A DNA stretch of 25,238 bases from an uncultured Eubacterium sp. Lineage in GTDB: Bacteria > Bacillota > Clostridia > Lachnospirales > Lachnospiraceae. Made by a program: the position numbers and the translations under genes. This document shows positions 1-8,020 of this stretch, piece after piece. Location of the stretch: contig CAJTZX010000055.1 in NCBI GenBank assembly GCA_910584345.1, positions 1 through 25,238 on the forward strand. The letters run 5' to 3'. Under the pieces are notes generated by a model that was given only the letters and a program-made list of their open reading frames with translations, did not search any database and was not told the origin of the DNA. Position 1 is the first letter of the stretch; every line of letters starts with the position of its first letter.

Positions 1-1242
1 ATTTTCTTGTTTAAATGCCAATACTTTCTCATCCTGTGCTGCCATTGTTTCAAATGCCTGCTGTTTGCTGTTTAGCAAATCTGCAAGCTGACTGCGTAAG
101 GTTTCATCTGTCACATATGTATCCAGATTGCTGCTGATCTTTGTAAACAGCGCCCGAATCGCTTCTGCTTCCTTGGACACATCCGCTCCTTCTACTACAT
201 GTTTACTGTAAGCAGCAAACTGCTCGTTCAGCTGTGTAGCTGCTTTTTTAAAATCGTATTTATCCGTAATCGCAAAGGTTGCAGTCAACTCCTCATAGGT
301 ACCTTCTTCAAAATAGATATCAAACGATAGACTGTCATAATCTTGTATCTCATAATCTTTTAACGGAAATTTTACAGATACCTCCTCCCAGCTGTCATTT
401 GCTTTTGCAAACAGACTGTCCGTCAGCACCGAAGGCTCTCCCGCAAAATCCCCAATCGTAAACTCCTGTATGGCAGCTCCATATGTCCCTGCAAAATCTT
501 CTTGTGTCATAGCAGAAAGATCTATGTTTTCTGTTTTGCCGCCTTTGGATAATACAAAATGATTGACCACTATGTTTCCTTTGTAATCTACTGCTGTCGC
601 GCCGATTCTGGCTAAAAACTGGTCTCTCTTTCCAACCGCCGGAATTGCACTTGTATATGTATATTTGTAATAATTTTTTCCCCCTACACGTACCTGCTTT
701 GTATTATTTCCAATCGTCACCCAGCTGCCATCTACCCAGGAACGGTCGTCTGCAATCGTTACAAACCCTTCTTCCAGCTTTTCATCCTGCTCCAAAAACT
801 GCTCATAAGTTCCCGCATCAGAAGTATATCCGCGTTCACTACTTAATTCTCGGATAGAACGATAGTTGTCTCCACATTCAGATATACTATCCTCCATGTT
901 TTTTAGCTCTTCTGAAAAACGGTTCCCTGCAGACTGCACTGCTGCTGTTACACTATTTTCCATATTTCCCATATTTTCTACGATACCTGCCAAATAGGAA
1001 TCTTCCAGAAAATACAAATATGAAGTATCCAAGCTCTGGTTTTCATACTGATAGAGGTTGATCCGGTTCATTTCTGTCAATACATCCTGATTACGATTAT
1101 TCTGATTCAAGGACACAATACCAACAGCTCCTAAAATGATCGACGCCGTAACCGCCGTTCCTCCCATTAGAAGGATTTTTCCTCTGATACTTTGCAAAAA
1201 TCTTCCTTTGCCGCCTAAATTTTCGCTTCGTTTTCTTTTCAT
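1..1242 (-). CDS. Membrane sensor, probable methyl-accepting chemotaxis protein (N-terminal part, runs off window)
   Basis: Reading leftward from an ATG at 1242 the frame stays open for all 414 codons to the edge of the window, so the 3' part is missing. The ribosome site is strong (GGAGAAGGAGG just before ATG). A short basic cytoplasmic head (MKRKRSENLGGKGR) is followed by one membrane helix at about residues 23-44. A long extracytoplasmic, largely helical region follows, with Tyr/Asp-rich stretches such as YLYFLEDSYLAGIVENMG. Basic tail, helix and large external sensor is the usual N-terminal layout of chemotaxis receptors and some histidine kinases. The HAMP and signalling domains that would decide between them lie outside the window. 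The gene has its own promoter (1306-1333), so it is not simply co-transcribed with the deacetylase upstream. The gene call is secure; the receptor assignment is inference. Confidence 0.6.
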   Translation of the reverse strand, partial: MKRKRSENLGGKGRFLQSIRGKILLMGGTAVTASIILGAVGIVSLNQNNRNQDVLTEMNRINLYQYENQSLDTSYLYFLEDSYLAGIVENMGNMENSVTAAVQSAGNRFSEELKNMEDSISECGDNYRSIRELSSERGYTSDAGTYEQFLEQDEKLEEGFVTIADDRSWVDGSWVTIGNNTKQVRVGGKNYYKYTYTSAIPAVGKRDQFLARIGATAVDYKGNIVVNHFVLSKGGKTENIDLSAMTQEDFAGTYGAAIQEFTIGDFAGEPSVLTDSLFAKANDSWEEVSVKFPLKDYEIQDYDSLSFDIYFEEGTYEELTATFAITDKYDFKKAATQLNEQFAAYSKHVVEGADVSKEAEAIRALFTKISSNLDTYVTDETLRSQLADLLNSKQQAFETMAAQDEKVLAFKQEN

Positions 1243-1305
1243 TCGTTCCTCCTTCTCCATTGTTTTACTTAAATAAATAATTCGTCCAACAAACAAGCTA
1301 AATTT

Positions 1306-1333
1306 AGTATAACACTTTTCCTTAATTTTTCAA
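1306..1333 (-). promoter_or_regulatory. Sigma-A type promoter of the membrane sensor gene
   Basis: On the minus strand TTGAAA (1333-1328) is followed after 16 bases by TATACT (1311-1306). The bases before the -10 box read TGT, giving an extended -10. The start codon at 1242 is about 60 bases downstream, in very AT-rich DNA. Confidence 0.65.
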
Positions 1334-1386
1334 CTATTTTTACTATAATTTATTCATTTTATTAATTTATTTTAATCAAATTTAAC

Positions 1387-1403
1387 TGTGCATTTTTTGC
1401 ACA
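1387..1403 (-). terminator. Weak hairpin just after the deacetylase stop codon
   Basis: TGTGCA at 1387-1392 and TGCACA at 1398-1403 form a 6-bp stem with a 5-base loop, 7 bases past the stop of the deacetylase gene. It lacks a clear T-run afterwards on the minus strand, so as a terminator it is doubtful. Confidence 0.3.
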
Positions 1404-1409
1404 TGAACT

Positions 1410-2129
1410 TTAATCCATCACAATCTCGTCTACTGTAACAAACTCATACCCTTCTTTTTGCAAACGGTCAATAATGCTAAGCGCAGCCCGGACAGTCGTT
1501 GGATATTCGTCATGCATTAAAATAATGCTGTTTTCCTTAATCTCACGATAAACGGTATTGCATATTTTCGATTCATTTTTACATGCCCAGTCCATCGTAT
1601 CTATCGTCCACAATACCTGAATCATTTCGATATCTTTTTCCAGCCTGCTTGAACCGTTTCCAAAAGGTGGACGCAAAAAACACGGTTCTTCCCCCGTGTA
1701 TTTTGTAATTACCTCATTTGCTTTTAAAATCTCCTCTTTTGCTGCTGATTCTGTCATATGTCGGATATCCACATGATTATATGTATGGTTTCCGATCAGA
1801 TGCCCGTCTTTTACAAGCCGTTTCATAATCTCCGGCTGCGCTTCTGCCTGTTTCCCTATTACAAAAAAAGTTGCCTTTACCTTTCTCTCGGCAAGTCCGT
1901 CCAGCAGCATCGGCGTATATTCTGAATCCGGACCATCGTCAAATGTAAGGGCAATTTTTTTCTTCTCCTGCGGGCCGACGCTTACATCTGTGCTGACACT
2001 GCCACCGGACATTGCCTTCGAGCCATCCGGCTGTGCATCTGTCATCGTAAACAGTTTTGCCACTCCCAGGAAAAAAAGAAAGATAGTTACTGAAAGGACC
2101 ATGCCGTAACGTTTTTTTCTCGATTTCAT
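1410..2129 (-). CDS. Polysaccharide deacetylase (CE4/NodB family), membrane-anchored
   Basis: A 239-aa protein with a basic N-terminus and one hydrophobic helix at about residues 9-28, so it is anchored in or exported across the membrane. The NodB domain fills residues 57-239 with the CE4 motifs in order: TFDDGP at 62-67 (catalytic base and metal Asp), HTYNH at 115-119 (metal-binding HxxxH), RPPFG at 153-157, DTMDW at 177-181 and ILMHD at 203-207 (catalytic His). All key residues are intact, so an active metal-dependent de-N-acetylase is expected; peptidoglycan GlcNAc is the commonest substrate for such single-domain proteins. The start is ATG at 2129 with GGAG six bases upstream. It is separated from clpB by a strong hairpin at 2239-2284, so it probably has its own transcript. 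A role in de-acetylating the polymer of the distant Pel-like locus is possible, but nothing in the sequence ties them. Confidence 0.9.
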   Translation of the reverse strand: MKSRKKRYGMVLSVTIFLFFLGVAKLFTMTDAQPDGSKAMSGGSVSTDVSVGPQEKKKIALTFDDGPDSEYTPMLLDGLAERKVKATFFVIGKQAEAQPEIMKRLVKDGHLIGNHTYNHVDIRHMTESAAKEEILKANEVITKYTGEEPCFLRPPFGNGSSRLEKDIEMIQVLWTIDTMDWACKNESKICNTVYREIKENSIILMHDEYPTTVRAALSIIDRLQKEGYEFVTVDEIVMD

Positions 2130-2238
2130 CCAATACTCCAGTGCGATATGCTCTTACTCTATTGTATTCAGCAGTTTTTTATTTATATCCGTTATTTATA
2201 TTCGATACAAGCCAAAAACCAGGTTATGCACCAAAACG

Positions 2239-2284
2239 TGAAAAATGCTTTCTATAAAGCAAATCTTACAGAAAGCATTTTTCA
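2239..2284. terminator. Bidirectional rho-independent terminator downstream of clpB
   Basis: A perfect 15-bp inverted repeat: left arm 2239-2253 (TGAAAAATGCTTTCT), right arm 2270-2284, 16-base loop. The arms end in A/T runs, so either strand gives a stem followed by U residues. It lies 93 bases past the clpB stop and 110 bases before the deacetylase start, and separates the two units. Confidence 0.7.
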
Positions 2285-2376
2285 AACACGCTCCAAAGTA
2301 CCTGACAGATTTTTGATTCACACCACCAGGAATAAGCGCCATAACATTTTCAAAAACCGCCGCAGCGATATAGCGA

Positions 2377-4962
2377 TCAGGATTTACGAACTGCCTCCAA
2401 TTGTCCATCTGTCAGCTGTATTTGAATCGTATCTCCGCTTCCTACCAGATCCGCCAATATCACCTTTGCTGCAAGCGTCTCTACCGTCTTTTGTAAATAT
2501 CGTTTGAGCGGCCTTGCCCCATAGATTGGATCATAGCCGTTTTCTACAATAAACTTCTCCGCCTCTTGTGTTAACTCCACAAACAGGCTGCGATCTATTA
2601 AACGTCTGTTTAAATCTTCCATCAGCAGCCGGATAATATTGCTGATATCCGTCTTCGTCAACGGCTTAAACAAAATAATCTCATCCAAACGGTTTAAAAA
2701 TTCCGGACGGAAACCTCCCCGTAGCTCAGCCATAACAGCTTCTTCGCATTCCGGCTGAATATCCCCTTTTGCATCAATTCCTTCCAGCAGATGTTCAGAG
2801 CCGATATTAGAAGTCATAATGAGTATCGTATTTTTAAAATCTACCGTTCTGCCCTGAGAATCCGTAATGCGTCCGTCGTCTAATACTTGCAGAAGTACAT
2901 TAAATACGTCCGGATGCGCTTTCTCAATCTCGTCAAACAACACTACAGAATATGGCTTTCTACGGACTGCCTCTGTCAGCTGTCCCCCCTCTTCATAGCC
3001 TACATATCCCGGAGGCGCTCCGATCAGGCGAGATACCGAATATTTCTCCATGTATTCGCTCATATCCAACCGCACCATATTATTTGCGTCGTCAAACAAA
3101 CTTTCTGCCAGCGCTTTCGCAAGCTCCGTCTTGCCGACGCCGGTCGGGCCAAGAAACAGAAAAGAACCAATCGGCTTCGTCGGATCTTTAATGCCTGCTT
3201 TTGATCGGATGATCGCTTCAGTCACTTTTGTCACACCCTCATCCTGCCCGATGACCCGTCTATGCAATTCCTGGTCCAGATGCAGCGTTTTATTGCGTTC
3301 GCCCTCCGTCAGCTTTGCAACCGGAATGCCTGTCCAGCGGGAAATAATTCTGGCAATCTCCTCTTCACTGACATTTTCATGCATCAGTGTCAGATCTTCG
3401 CTTTTTACCTTTTCTTCTTCTATTTCCAGCTGTCTTTGTATCTGCGGAAGCTTTCCATACTGTAATTCCGCAGCTTTGTTCAGATCATACTGCTGCTGCG
3501 CCTGTGCAATTTCTTTTTTCACATTCTCCAGTTCTTCCCGCAATCCCTGCACCTTTTCAATCAATGCTTTTTCGTTATCCCACTGCGCTTTTTTCGTTTG
3601 AAATTCACTGTTTAGCTCAGCCAGCTCTTTTTGCAAATGTTCCAGCCTTTCCTGACTCAGATGGTCAGACTCTTTTTTCAGCGCCGTTTCTTCTATTTGA
3701 AGCTGCATGACACGCCGGTTCAGCTCATCCAGTTCTGTCGGCATCGAGTCCAGCTCTGTCTTGATAAGTGCACAAGCCTCATCCACCAGATCAATCGCCT
3801 TATCCGGCAAAAATCGATCGGAAATATAACGATTAGATAACACTGCTGCCGATACAAGCGCACTGTCTGTAATCTTAACTCCATGAAAGACCTCATAACG
3901 CTCTTTCAACCCTCTTAAAATCGAGATCGTCTCCTCTACGGTCGGCTCATCTACCATAACAGGCTGAAAACGTCGTTCCAGGGCTGCGTCTTTTTCAATA
4001 TATTCGCGATATTCATCCAGCGTTGTTGCACCAATACAATGCAGTTCTCCTCTGGCCAGCATAGGTTTTAACATATTTCCAGCATCTAGTGCACCATCTG
4101 TTTTGCCAGCGCCTACAATCGTATGCAGTTCATCTATAAATAAAATAATCTGTCCTTCGCTCTTACGCACCTCATCCAAAACTGCCTTCAGCCGTTCCTC
4201 AAATTCACCACGATATTTTGCTCCAGCCACAAGCGCCCCCATATCGAGTGCAAACAGCTTCTTATCCTTTAATCCTTCTGGAACATCACCCCGCACAATC
4301 CGCTGCGCCAGTCCTTCAATCACTGCCGTCTTTCCGACACCCGGCTCACCAATTAAAACCGGATTATTTTTCGTTTTCCGTGACAAAATCCGTACAACAT
4401 TGCGAATCTCATTATCACGTCCAATGACCGGATCCGACTTTTGCGCACGTGCACGCTCGACCATATCATATCCATATTTTTCCAGCGTATCATACGTAGC
4501 CTCAGGATGATCCGAAGTCACCCGCTGATTGCCGCGTACGGTAGAAAGCGCCTGTAAAAAACGTTCTTTTGTAATACCATATTCTTTAAAAATGGCCTTC
4601 ATCGCCTGATTCGGATATTTTAACAGGCTTAAAAACAAATGCTCTACCGACACATATTCATCACCCATCTGCCGTGCCTCATCCTCTGCACTGATGAGCG
4701 CTTGATTCAAATTCTTTCCTATATAAACCTGCCCGCCGGATACTTTTACCCTCGCATTTAGATACTGCATGGCATTTTCCATAAAGTGTTCTTTCTGAAT
4801 CTCCATTTTTTCAATCAGCTTTAAAATCAGGCCATCCTCCTGACGCAGCAAAGCTACAAGAAGATGCTCCTGCTCGATTTCCTGATTGCCGTATTCATAT
4901 GCTAACTTTTCGCAGTCGTTTACTGCTTCGATGGATTTCTGTGTAAATTTTTGAATGTTCAT
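2377..4962 (-). CDS. clpB: ATP-dependent disaggregase ClpB
   Basis: An 861-aa Hsp100 protein of full family length that acts with DnaK/DnaJ/GrpE in the cytoplasm to extract proteins from aggregates. Visible parts in order: N-terminal Clp_N repeats (about 1-145); AAA+ domain 1 with Walker A GEPGVGKT at 205-212 and Walker B ILFIDE at 273-278; the long coiled-coil middle domain (about 405-525) that separates ClpB from ClpA and ClpC; AAA+ domain 2 with Walker A GPTGVGKT at 605-612, pore loop GYVGYE at 652-657 and Walker B VVLFDE; and the C-terminal D2-small domain ending in VRKS. There is no ClpP-binding tripeptide loop, as expected for ClpB. The start is ATG at 4962 with AAGGAGG before it. A consensus promoter and CIRCE-like half-sites lie upstream, and a terminator follows, so it appears monocistronic and heat-shock controlled. 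Confidence 0.98.
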   Translation of the reverse strand: MNIQKFTQKSIEAVNDCEKLAYEYGNQEIEQEHLLVALLRQEDGLILKLIEKMEIQKEHFMENAMQYLNARVKVSGGQVYIGKNLNQALISAEDEARQMGDEYVSVEHLFLSLLKYPNQAMKAIFKEYGITKERFLQALSTVRGNQRVTSDHPEATYDTLEKYGYDMVERARAQKSDPVIGRDNEIRNVVRILSRKTKNNPVLIGEPGVGKTAVIEGLAQRIVRGDVPEGLKDKKLFALDMGALVAGAKYRGEFEERLKAVLDEVRKSEGQIILFIDELHTIVGAGKTDGALDAGNMLKPMLARGELHCIGATTLDEYREYIEKDAALERRFQPVMVDEPTVEETISILRGLKERYEVFHGVKITDSALVSAAVLSNRYISDRFLPDKAIDLVDEACALIKTELDSMPTELDELNRRVMQLQIEETALKKESDHLSQERLEHLQKELAELNSEFQTKKAQWDNEKALIEKVQGLREELENVKKEIAQAQQQYDLNKAAELQYGKLPQIQRQLEIEEEKVKSEDLTLMHENVSEEEIARIISRWTGIPVAKLTEGERNKTLHLDQELHRRVIGQDEGVTKVTEAIIRSKAGIKDPTKPIGSFLFLGPTGVGKTELAKALAESLFDDANNMVRLDMSEYMEKYSVSRLIGAPPGYVGYEEGGQLTEAVRRKPYSVVLFDEIEKAHPDVFNVLLQVLDDGRITDSQGRTVDFKNTILIMTSNIGSEHLLEGIDAKGDIQPECEEAVMAELRGGFRPEFLNRLDEIILFKPLTKTDISNIIRLLMEDLNRRLIDRSLFVELTQEAEKFIVENGYDPIYGARPLKRYLQKTVETLAAKVILADLVGSGDTIQIQLTDGQLEAVRKS

Positions 4963-4985
4963 AAAATTGCCTCCTTTTTAAGAGC

Positions 4986-5001
4986 GAGTGCTTTCACACT
5001 C
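4986..5001. repeat. Short inverted repeat in the clpB leader
   Basis: GAGTG at 4986-4990 and CACTC at 4997-5001, separated by 6 bases, lie between the promoter and the ribosome site. The arms repeat the core of the CIRCE half-site (GAGTG/CACTC), so this may be a second repressor contact or a leader hairpin. Confidence 0.4.
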
Positions 5002-5029
5002 AAATCAGGAATTTACTTTGTCTGAATGA

Positions 5030-5058
5030 AATATAGCACGAATTGTTAGCCACGTCAA
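5030..5058 (-). promoter_or_regulatory. Sigma-A promoter of clpB
   Basis: On the minus strand TTGACG (5058-5053), exactly 17 bases, then TATATT (5035-5030). Near-consensus boxes with ideal spacing, about 70 bases ahead of the clpB start codon. Confidence 0.8.
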
Positions 5059-5072
5059 GAGGTGAGTGCTAA
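5046..5072. promoter_or_regulatory. Degenerate CIRCE-like operator (HrcA type) overlapping the clpB -35 box
   Basis: CIRCE is TTAGCACTC-N9-GAGTGCTAA. The right half GAGTGCTAA is perfect at 5064-5072. Nine bases away, at 5046-5054, the left half reads TTAGCCACG, keeping only TTAGC. Spacing is exact, and the weak half covers the -35 hexamer, as expected for repression. HrcA control is the natural reading, but with one poor half-site it is only probable. Confidence 0.5.
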
Positions 5073-5283
5073 AATTGTGTGAAAATTTTATGTAGTGCTG
5101 ATTTTGTGCGGTTTCTAATGGTATTCCCTGTCTATGCTCATGCCCTGCCGCCTTTCCGGGTCAGTTTTGTATCATCAAGCCATCTGATACCCCTTCCAAA
5201 ATCAAAATGATAATTCCACGCAGTAAATTATTTTTATACTTCTAAAATAACTTTCAGCAAATATAAAAATATGTGTTTTCCTG

Positions 5284-5312
5284 TTGGCAAATACTTTTAT
5301 ATGTGTTATTAT
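5284..5312 (+). promoter_or_regulatory. Promoter of the hicAB operon
   Basis: TTGGCA at 5284-5289, 17 bases, then TATTAT at 5307-5312, followed by AGGAGGG at 5322-5328 and the hicA ATG at 5337. The leader is very short, about 20 bases. Confidence 0.65.
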
Positions 5313-5336
5313 ATACTTGTCAGGAGGGAACACTAC

Positions 5337-5534
5337 ATGAAAAGCTATTCATCAAGGGAAGTTATCAACATGCTAAAGGCAGACGGTTGGTATGAGGTAA
5401 ACGTGGTAGGTAGTCATCATCAATTTAAACACCCAACTAAAAAGGGGCGTACCACAATAAAACATCCTGACAAAGACATACCGCTCCCAACGCTGAAACG
5501 CATTGAAGACCAGTCGGGGCTAACATTTAAGTAG
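5337..5534 (+). CDS. hicA: HicA-type mRNA interferase toxin
   Basis: A 65-aa basic protein of the usual HicA size. It has the double-stranded-RNA-binding-like fold signature: SSREVINMLKADGWYE, then GSHH at 25-28 with the catalytic His, then QFKHP, the strand TTIKHPDKDIPLPTLKRI, and a C-terminal helix. HicA cleaves mRNA ribosome-independently and is held inactive by HicB. I chose ATG 5337 because AGGAGGG sits 8 bases ahead and the homologous N-terminus begins there; an in-frame ATG at 5271 would add 22 residues unlike the family and lies upstream of the promoter. It is followed by hicB after 44 bases, and the pair runs opposite to the flanking chromosomal genes. Confidence 0.93.
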   Translation: MKSYSSREVINMLKADGWYEVNVVGSHHQFKHPTKKGRTTIKHPDKDIPLPTLKRIEDQSGLTFK

Positions 5535-5578
5535 CCCTGGCTACCTTTTACAAAATAAATCCAGGAGGTAAATTTATT

Positions 5579-5983
5579 ATGAAAAAAGTAGAACGCTATT
5601 TTTATCCTGCTGTATTCACGTATGCACCCGGTCAGGAAATTGCCATAGATTTCCCAGACTTAAAAGCTGCCACTAGCGGCACGAATGAAGATGATGCCCT
5701 GATTTCTGCCCGTGAACTGCTTGGATGTGTCCTTTTCGGTCTTGAAGAAGACGGCGAAAAAATACCATCTCCTACCCCGTTGTCTGATATAAAAGTTAAA
5801 GAAAATGAACGGGCAATTCTTGTTGATGTTTATATGCCGTCTATCCGCATGGCACAAGTAAACCGCTCTGTAAATCGGACTGTAACACTACCTGCCTGGC
5901 TTAATGCTGTGGCATTGGAACACAATGTAAACTTTTCACAGATTCTACAAGACGCATTAAAAGCACAGTTACACTTAGGATAA
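5579..5983 (+). CDS. hicB: HicB-type antitoxin
   Basis: A 134-aa protein. The N-terminal half (YPAVFTYAPG, IDFPDL, then an acidic helix with ELLGCVLFGLEEDG) is the partial RNase-H-like HicB fold that binds HicA. The C-terminal part from about residue 98 (NRTVTLPAWLNAVALEHN, then SQILQDALKAQL) looks like a ribbon-helix-helix DNA-binding domain, so the protein should also repress the operon at 5284-5312. The start is ATG 5579 with CAGGAGGT 8 bases ahead, a strong ribosome site that would favour antitoxin excess. Toxin first, antitoxin second is normal for HicAB. The protein is complete, so the module looks functional. Confidence 0.92.
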   Translation: MKKVERYFYPAVFTYAPGQEIAIDFPDLKAATSGTNEDDALISARELLGCVLFGLEEDGEKIPSPTPLSDIKVKENERAILVDVYMPSIRMAQVNRSVNRTVTLPAWLNAVALEHNVNFSQILQDALKAQLHLG

Positions 5984-6086
5984 ACTTTCAATGTTGAAGC
6001 ATTGCGATATAGGGGATATTTTTCAATATGTGCCGAATATTTGAATCATTTCAGAGCGTAAAGTTATCTGAATACAGACATGAAAC

Positions 6087-6469
6087 AGGAAAGCGGTTCC
6101 AGTAATTCCTAATGCACAATATGAAATAATAAAAGATAGATTTAATGATAATCATAACCCTTTTGATTTTGTACTTCTTTCTCGCACTTGTTATGGTGGA
6201 GTAATTCGTTTCAGAAAAGCCGATGGGTACATGAGCACCCTTTATGGGCAAAAATTGCAGAATGTAAAGCAAGAGGTGTAAAAGTAATGCTTAGCATCAA
6301 TGGCAGAAAAGACTCTGGAAAAACAGATATATCAGCATGTCCTCCAAAGAAATTGTTCGAACGACAGATTTTTATAGATTGTGGCGTATCTATGATCGAC
6401 CGATTACAAAACAGTGGAAAAACAATGAGTGATAAAAAAATCGATGATCAACTTCTCTTAACATGGTAA
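6087..6469 (+). pseudogene. Remnant of a D12-class DNA adenine methylase, internally deleted and frameshifted
   Basis: Two pieces of one enzyme lie in different frames. The first (6087-6281, no start codon) reads VPVIPNAQYEII, then DFVLLSRTCYGGVIRFRKAD and GYMST, typical of the central region of D12 adenine methylases (Dam/DpnM type). The second (about 6242-6469) reads KIAECKARGVKVMLSINGRK, then LFERQIFIDCGVSMIDR and ends DQLLLTW, the family C-terminus. The stretch that should join them, including the catalytic DPPY motif, is gone, and the frame changes by one at the junction near 6238-6250. The N-terminal third is also absent; stops in all frames between 5984 and 6086 give nothing convincing. 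Such methylases travel with phages and restriction systems, consistent with this being a decayed accessory patch beside hicAB. Confidence 0.82.
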
Positions 6470-6479
6470 CTCCAAAAGC

Positions 6480-6505
6480 TTCGTGAGATTTTCAAATCTC
6501 ACGAA
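6480..6505. terminator. Perfect inverted repeat, possible terminator
   Basis: Arms 6480-6491 (TTCGTGAGATTT) and 6494-6505 are exact complements, giving an 11-bp stem with a small loop. It lies 10 bases after the end of the methylase remnant and 113 bases beyond the stop of the minus-strand nucleotidyltransferase. T-runs are short on both sides (TTTT on minus), so termination may be weak. Just past it, AGGAGG at 6511-6516 followed by TTG and a stop after five codons looks like a ribosome site left from a deleted gene. Confidence 0.45.
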
Positions 6506-6617
6506 AATTTAGGAGGCATTTTTGAATAACTACATTTAATTTTTTGATTTGATTTAGATAATAACGATCATTTCTTAGTTTCAAAATATCTTCGTATTTC
6601 AGCCACATACAAAATCT

Positions 6618-7895
6618 CTACTGCCAAAACAAACGCATCCGCTCCATCAGCTCGCTCCTTTGCGCCGTCTTTTTCAAAATACTGCGTACCGATGCCCGTT
6701 CGAACCTGTGGTTATTATACAAAAAACGAACCAACGTTACGATCCACAGAAGCGGCCAGAACACGATCACACGCCCTGCCTTCGGAAAATTTAAATGCAT
6801 TTGATGATGAAACTCTTTGACATATGCCAAAAATCCTGTCGCACGCATTGCTACCATCCGGTCTGTCTGCGACCTGCCAAACTCTCCGGCCTGCAAAACA
6901 TCCTGCATAAAGTCTTCGATAAGCTCATCCCATGCCGACGCTTTGATCGTTTCCGTTTCTCGTTCTTTCGTTATTCGCTCTTTTGCTGCCCGTTCCTTCA
7001 TTAAAAACGACACTTTTTCTTCCTGCAGCCCCAAATACCGCACGCAAGCTGCTGTAAGTATCCGTACAAACTGTTCCGTCTTACTCTGCTCTATCAGTTT
7101 CATAAACTGTTCTTTCTCAGTCACAGCAACTTCCCTGTTCCAAAATAACGTCCAGTCACATAGATTTTTCAGGCCAAACCCTTCTCTTAAAAAATGCTGC
7201 AGCATATGCACAACCAAATAAAATGCATGATATGCGTCTGCTGGCTGCAGCAGACGGACACCCCATGCTGTATTTTCTGCGATATGATTTCCATATTCCG
7301 GCAGGATATTTTTTAAATACTCATTGACCTTCTGATTCTCAAAAGGCTCTGCCAACGTATGATGCAGCTCTATCGAAATCCCCTCTGCATTTCTTAGATC
7401 CGTATGATGCAGCGCCAGCTGTTCCTCATCTGCCAAAAATCCCACCTGCTGCAGCAATCGCAATGCCCGCTTATATTCTGGTTCCTGAGGAATAAGCAAA
7501 TCCACATCTCCAGACTTGCGGTATTCCGGCACCGGATACAATACGGCTGTGGCCGCGCCTTTTAACGTAACTGCCGCAATTCCATATTTTCCAAGATAAT
7601 CTGTTAAATAAGCTGTAAGAAAAAGCAGACGATAATTGGACAATACTGTAATCTGTGCAGACTTTTGCACCCGCTCCCAAATGCAGGCCGCTGTTCCTGT
7701 TTGTTCTTCTAAAACATCATACAACATTGCTGTAACCGCGTGAGATTGTGCCAAATGCAAAAGCTTTTCCCAATCACAGTCTATATTTCTTTCGATTTTA
7801 TTTACATCCTTATGCTCATTCTTATTCTCTTTTCCCATCGCGGCACACAGTAAATCTAACAGCACGCTTTCTTCTTTGCTCCATCTTGCGGACAT
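6618..7895 (-). CDS. Nucleotidyltransferase family protein (NTP_transf_5-like)
   Basis: A 425-aa soluble protein. The core reads TLKGAATAVLYPVPEYR and then SGDVDLLIP (residues 110-136): the KG at 112-113 and the GDVDLL acidic pair at 129-134 are the minimal nucleotidyltransferase signature, with LHHTL further on. This matches the NTP_transf_5 family, often found near PqqD-like and S26 peptidase-like genes in polysaccharide and lasso-peptide-like loci; the substrate is not known in most cases. The middle is all-helical (AFYLVVHMLQHFLREGFG, then LCDWTLFW) and the C-terminus is basic and partly hydrophobic (FWPLLWIVTLVRFLY), possibly membrane-associated. The start is ATG 7895 with a modest AAGAAGG. 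It is divergent from the gene at 8021 and cut off from the main leftward operon by it, so it probably has its own promoter in the 125-base gap. Confidence 0.8.
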   Translation of the reverse strand: MSARWSKEESVLLDLLCAAMGKENKNEHKDVNKIERNIDCDWEKLLHLAQSHAVTAMLYDVLEEQTGTAACIWERVQKSAQITVLSNYRLLFLTAYLTDYLGKYGIAAVTLKGAATAVLYPVPEYRKSGDVDLLIPQEPEYKRALRLLQQVGFLADEEQLALHHTDLRNAEGISIELHHTLAEPFENQKVNEYLKNILPEYGNHIAENTAWGVRLLQPADAYHAFYLVVHMLQHFLREGFGLKNLCDWTLFWNREVAVTEKEQFMKLIEQSKTEQFVRILTAACVRYLGLQEEKVSFLMKERAAKERITKERETETIKASAWDELIEDFMQDVLQAGEFGRSQTDRMVAMRATGFLAYVKEFHHQMHLNFPKAGRVIVFWPLLWIVTLVRFLYNNHRFERASVRSILKKTAQRSELMERMRLFWQ

Positions 7896-7928
7896 CCTAA
7901 AAACCTTCTTTTTCTTTCAAATAATCGA

Positions 7929-7958
7929 TTGCTTTTAAGCTCTGATCTGTGTTATGAT
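7929..7958 (+). promoter_or_regulatory. Promoter of the plus-strand DUF4832 gene
   Basis: TTGCTT at 7929-7934, 18 bases, then TATGAT at 7953-7958 preceded by TGT (extended -10). The start codon at 8021 follows about 55 bases after the likely start of transcription, with AAAGGA at its ribosome site. Confidence 0.55.
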
Positions 7959-8020
7959 TACGCATATGACCGACAGCAAAACGACGAACCAAACAGCTGC
8001 AACACAGAAAGGACTTCTTT

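Noticed and set aside
2148..2507. 119-aa plus-strand frame spanning the terminator and the clpB 3' end
   Set aside because: It crosses the 2239-2284 hairpin and the clpB coding end, has no ribosome site and resembles nothing.
3050..3601. 183-aa open frame on the plus strand inside clpB
   Set aside because: Antisense shadow of clpB; its sequence is low-complexity Ser/Phe-rich, without a ribosome site or family signature.
5120..5225. Minus-strand open stretch reading NYHFDFGRGIRWLDDTK and ending at a stop near 5132
   Set aside because: About 27 codons only, with stops just upstream and no start; it could be a gene fragment but cannot be identified.
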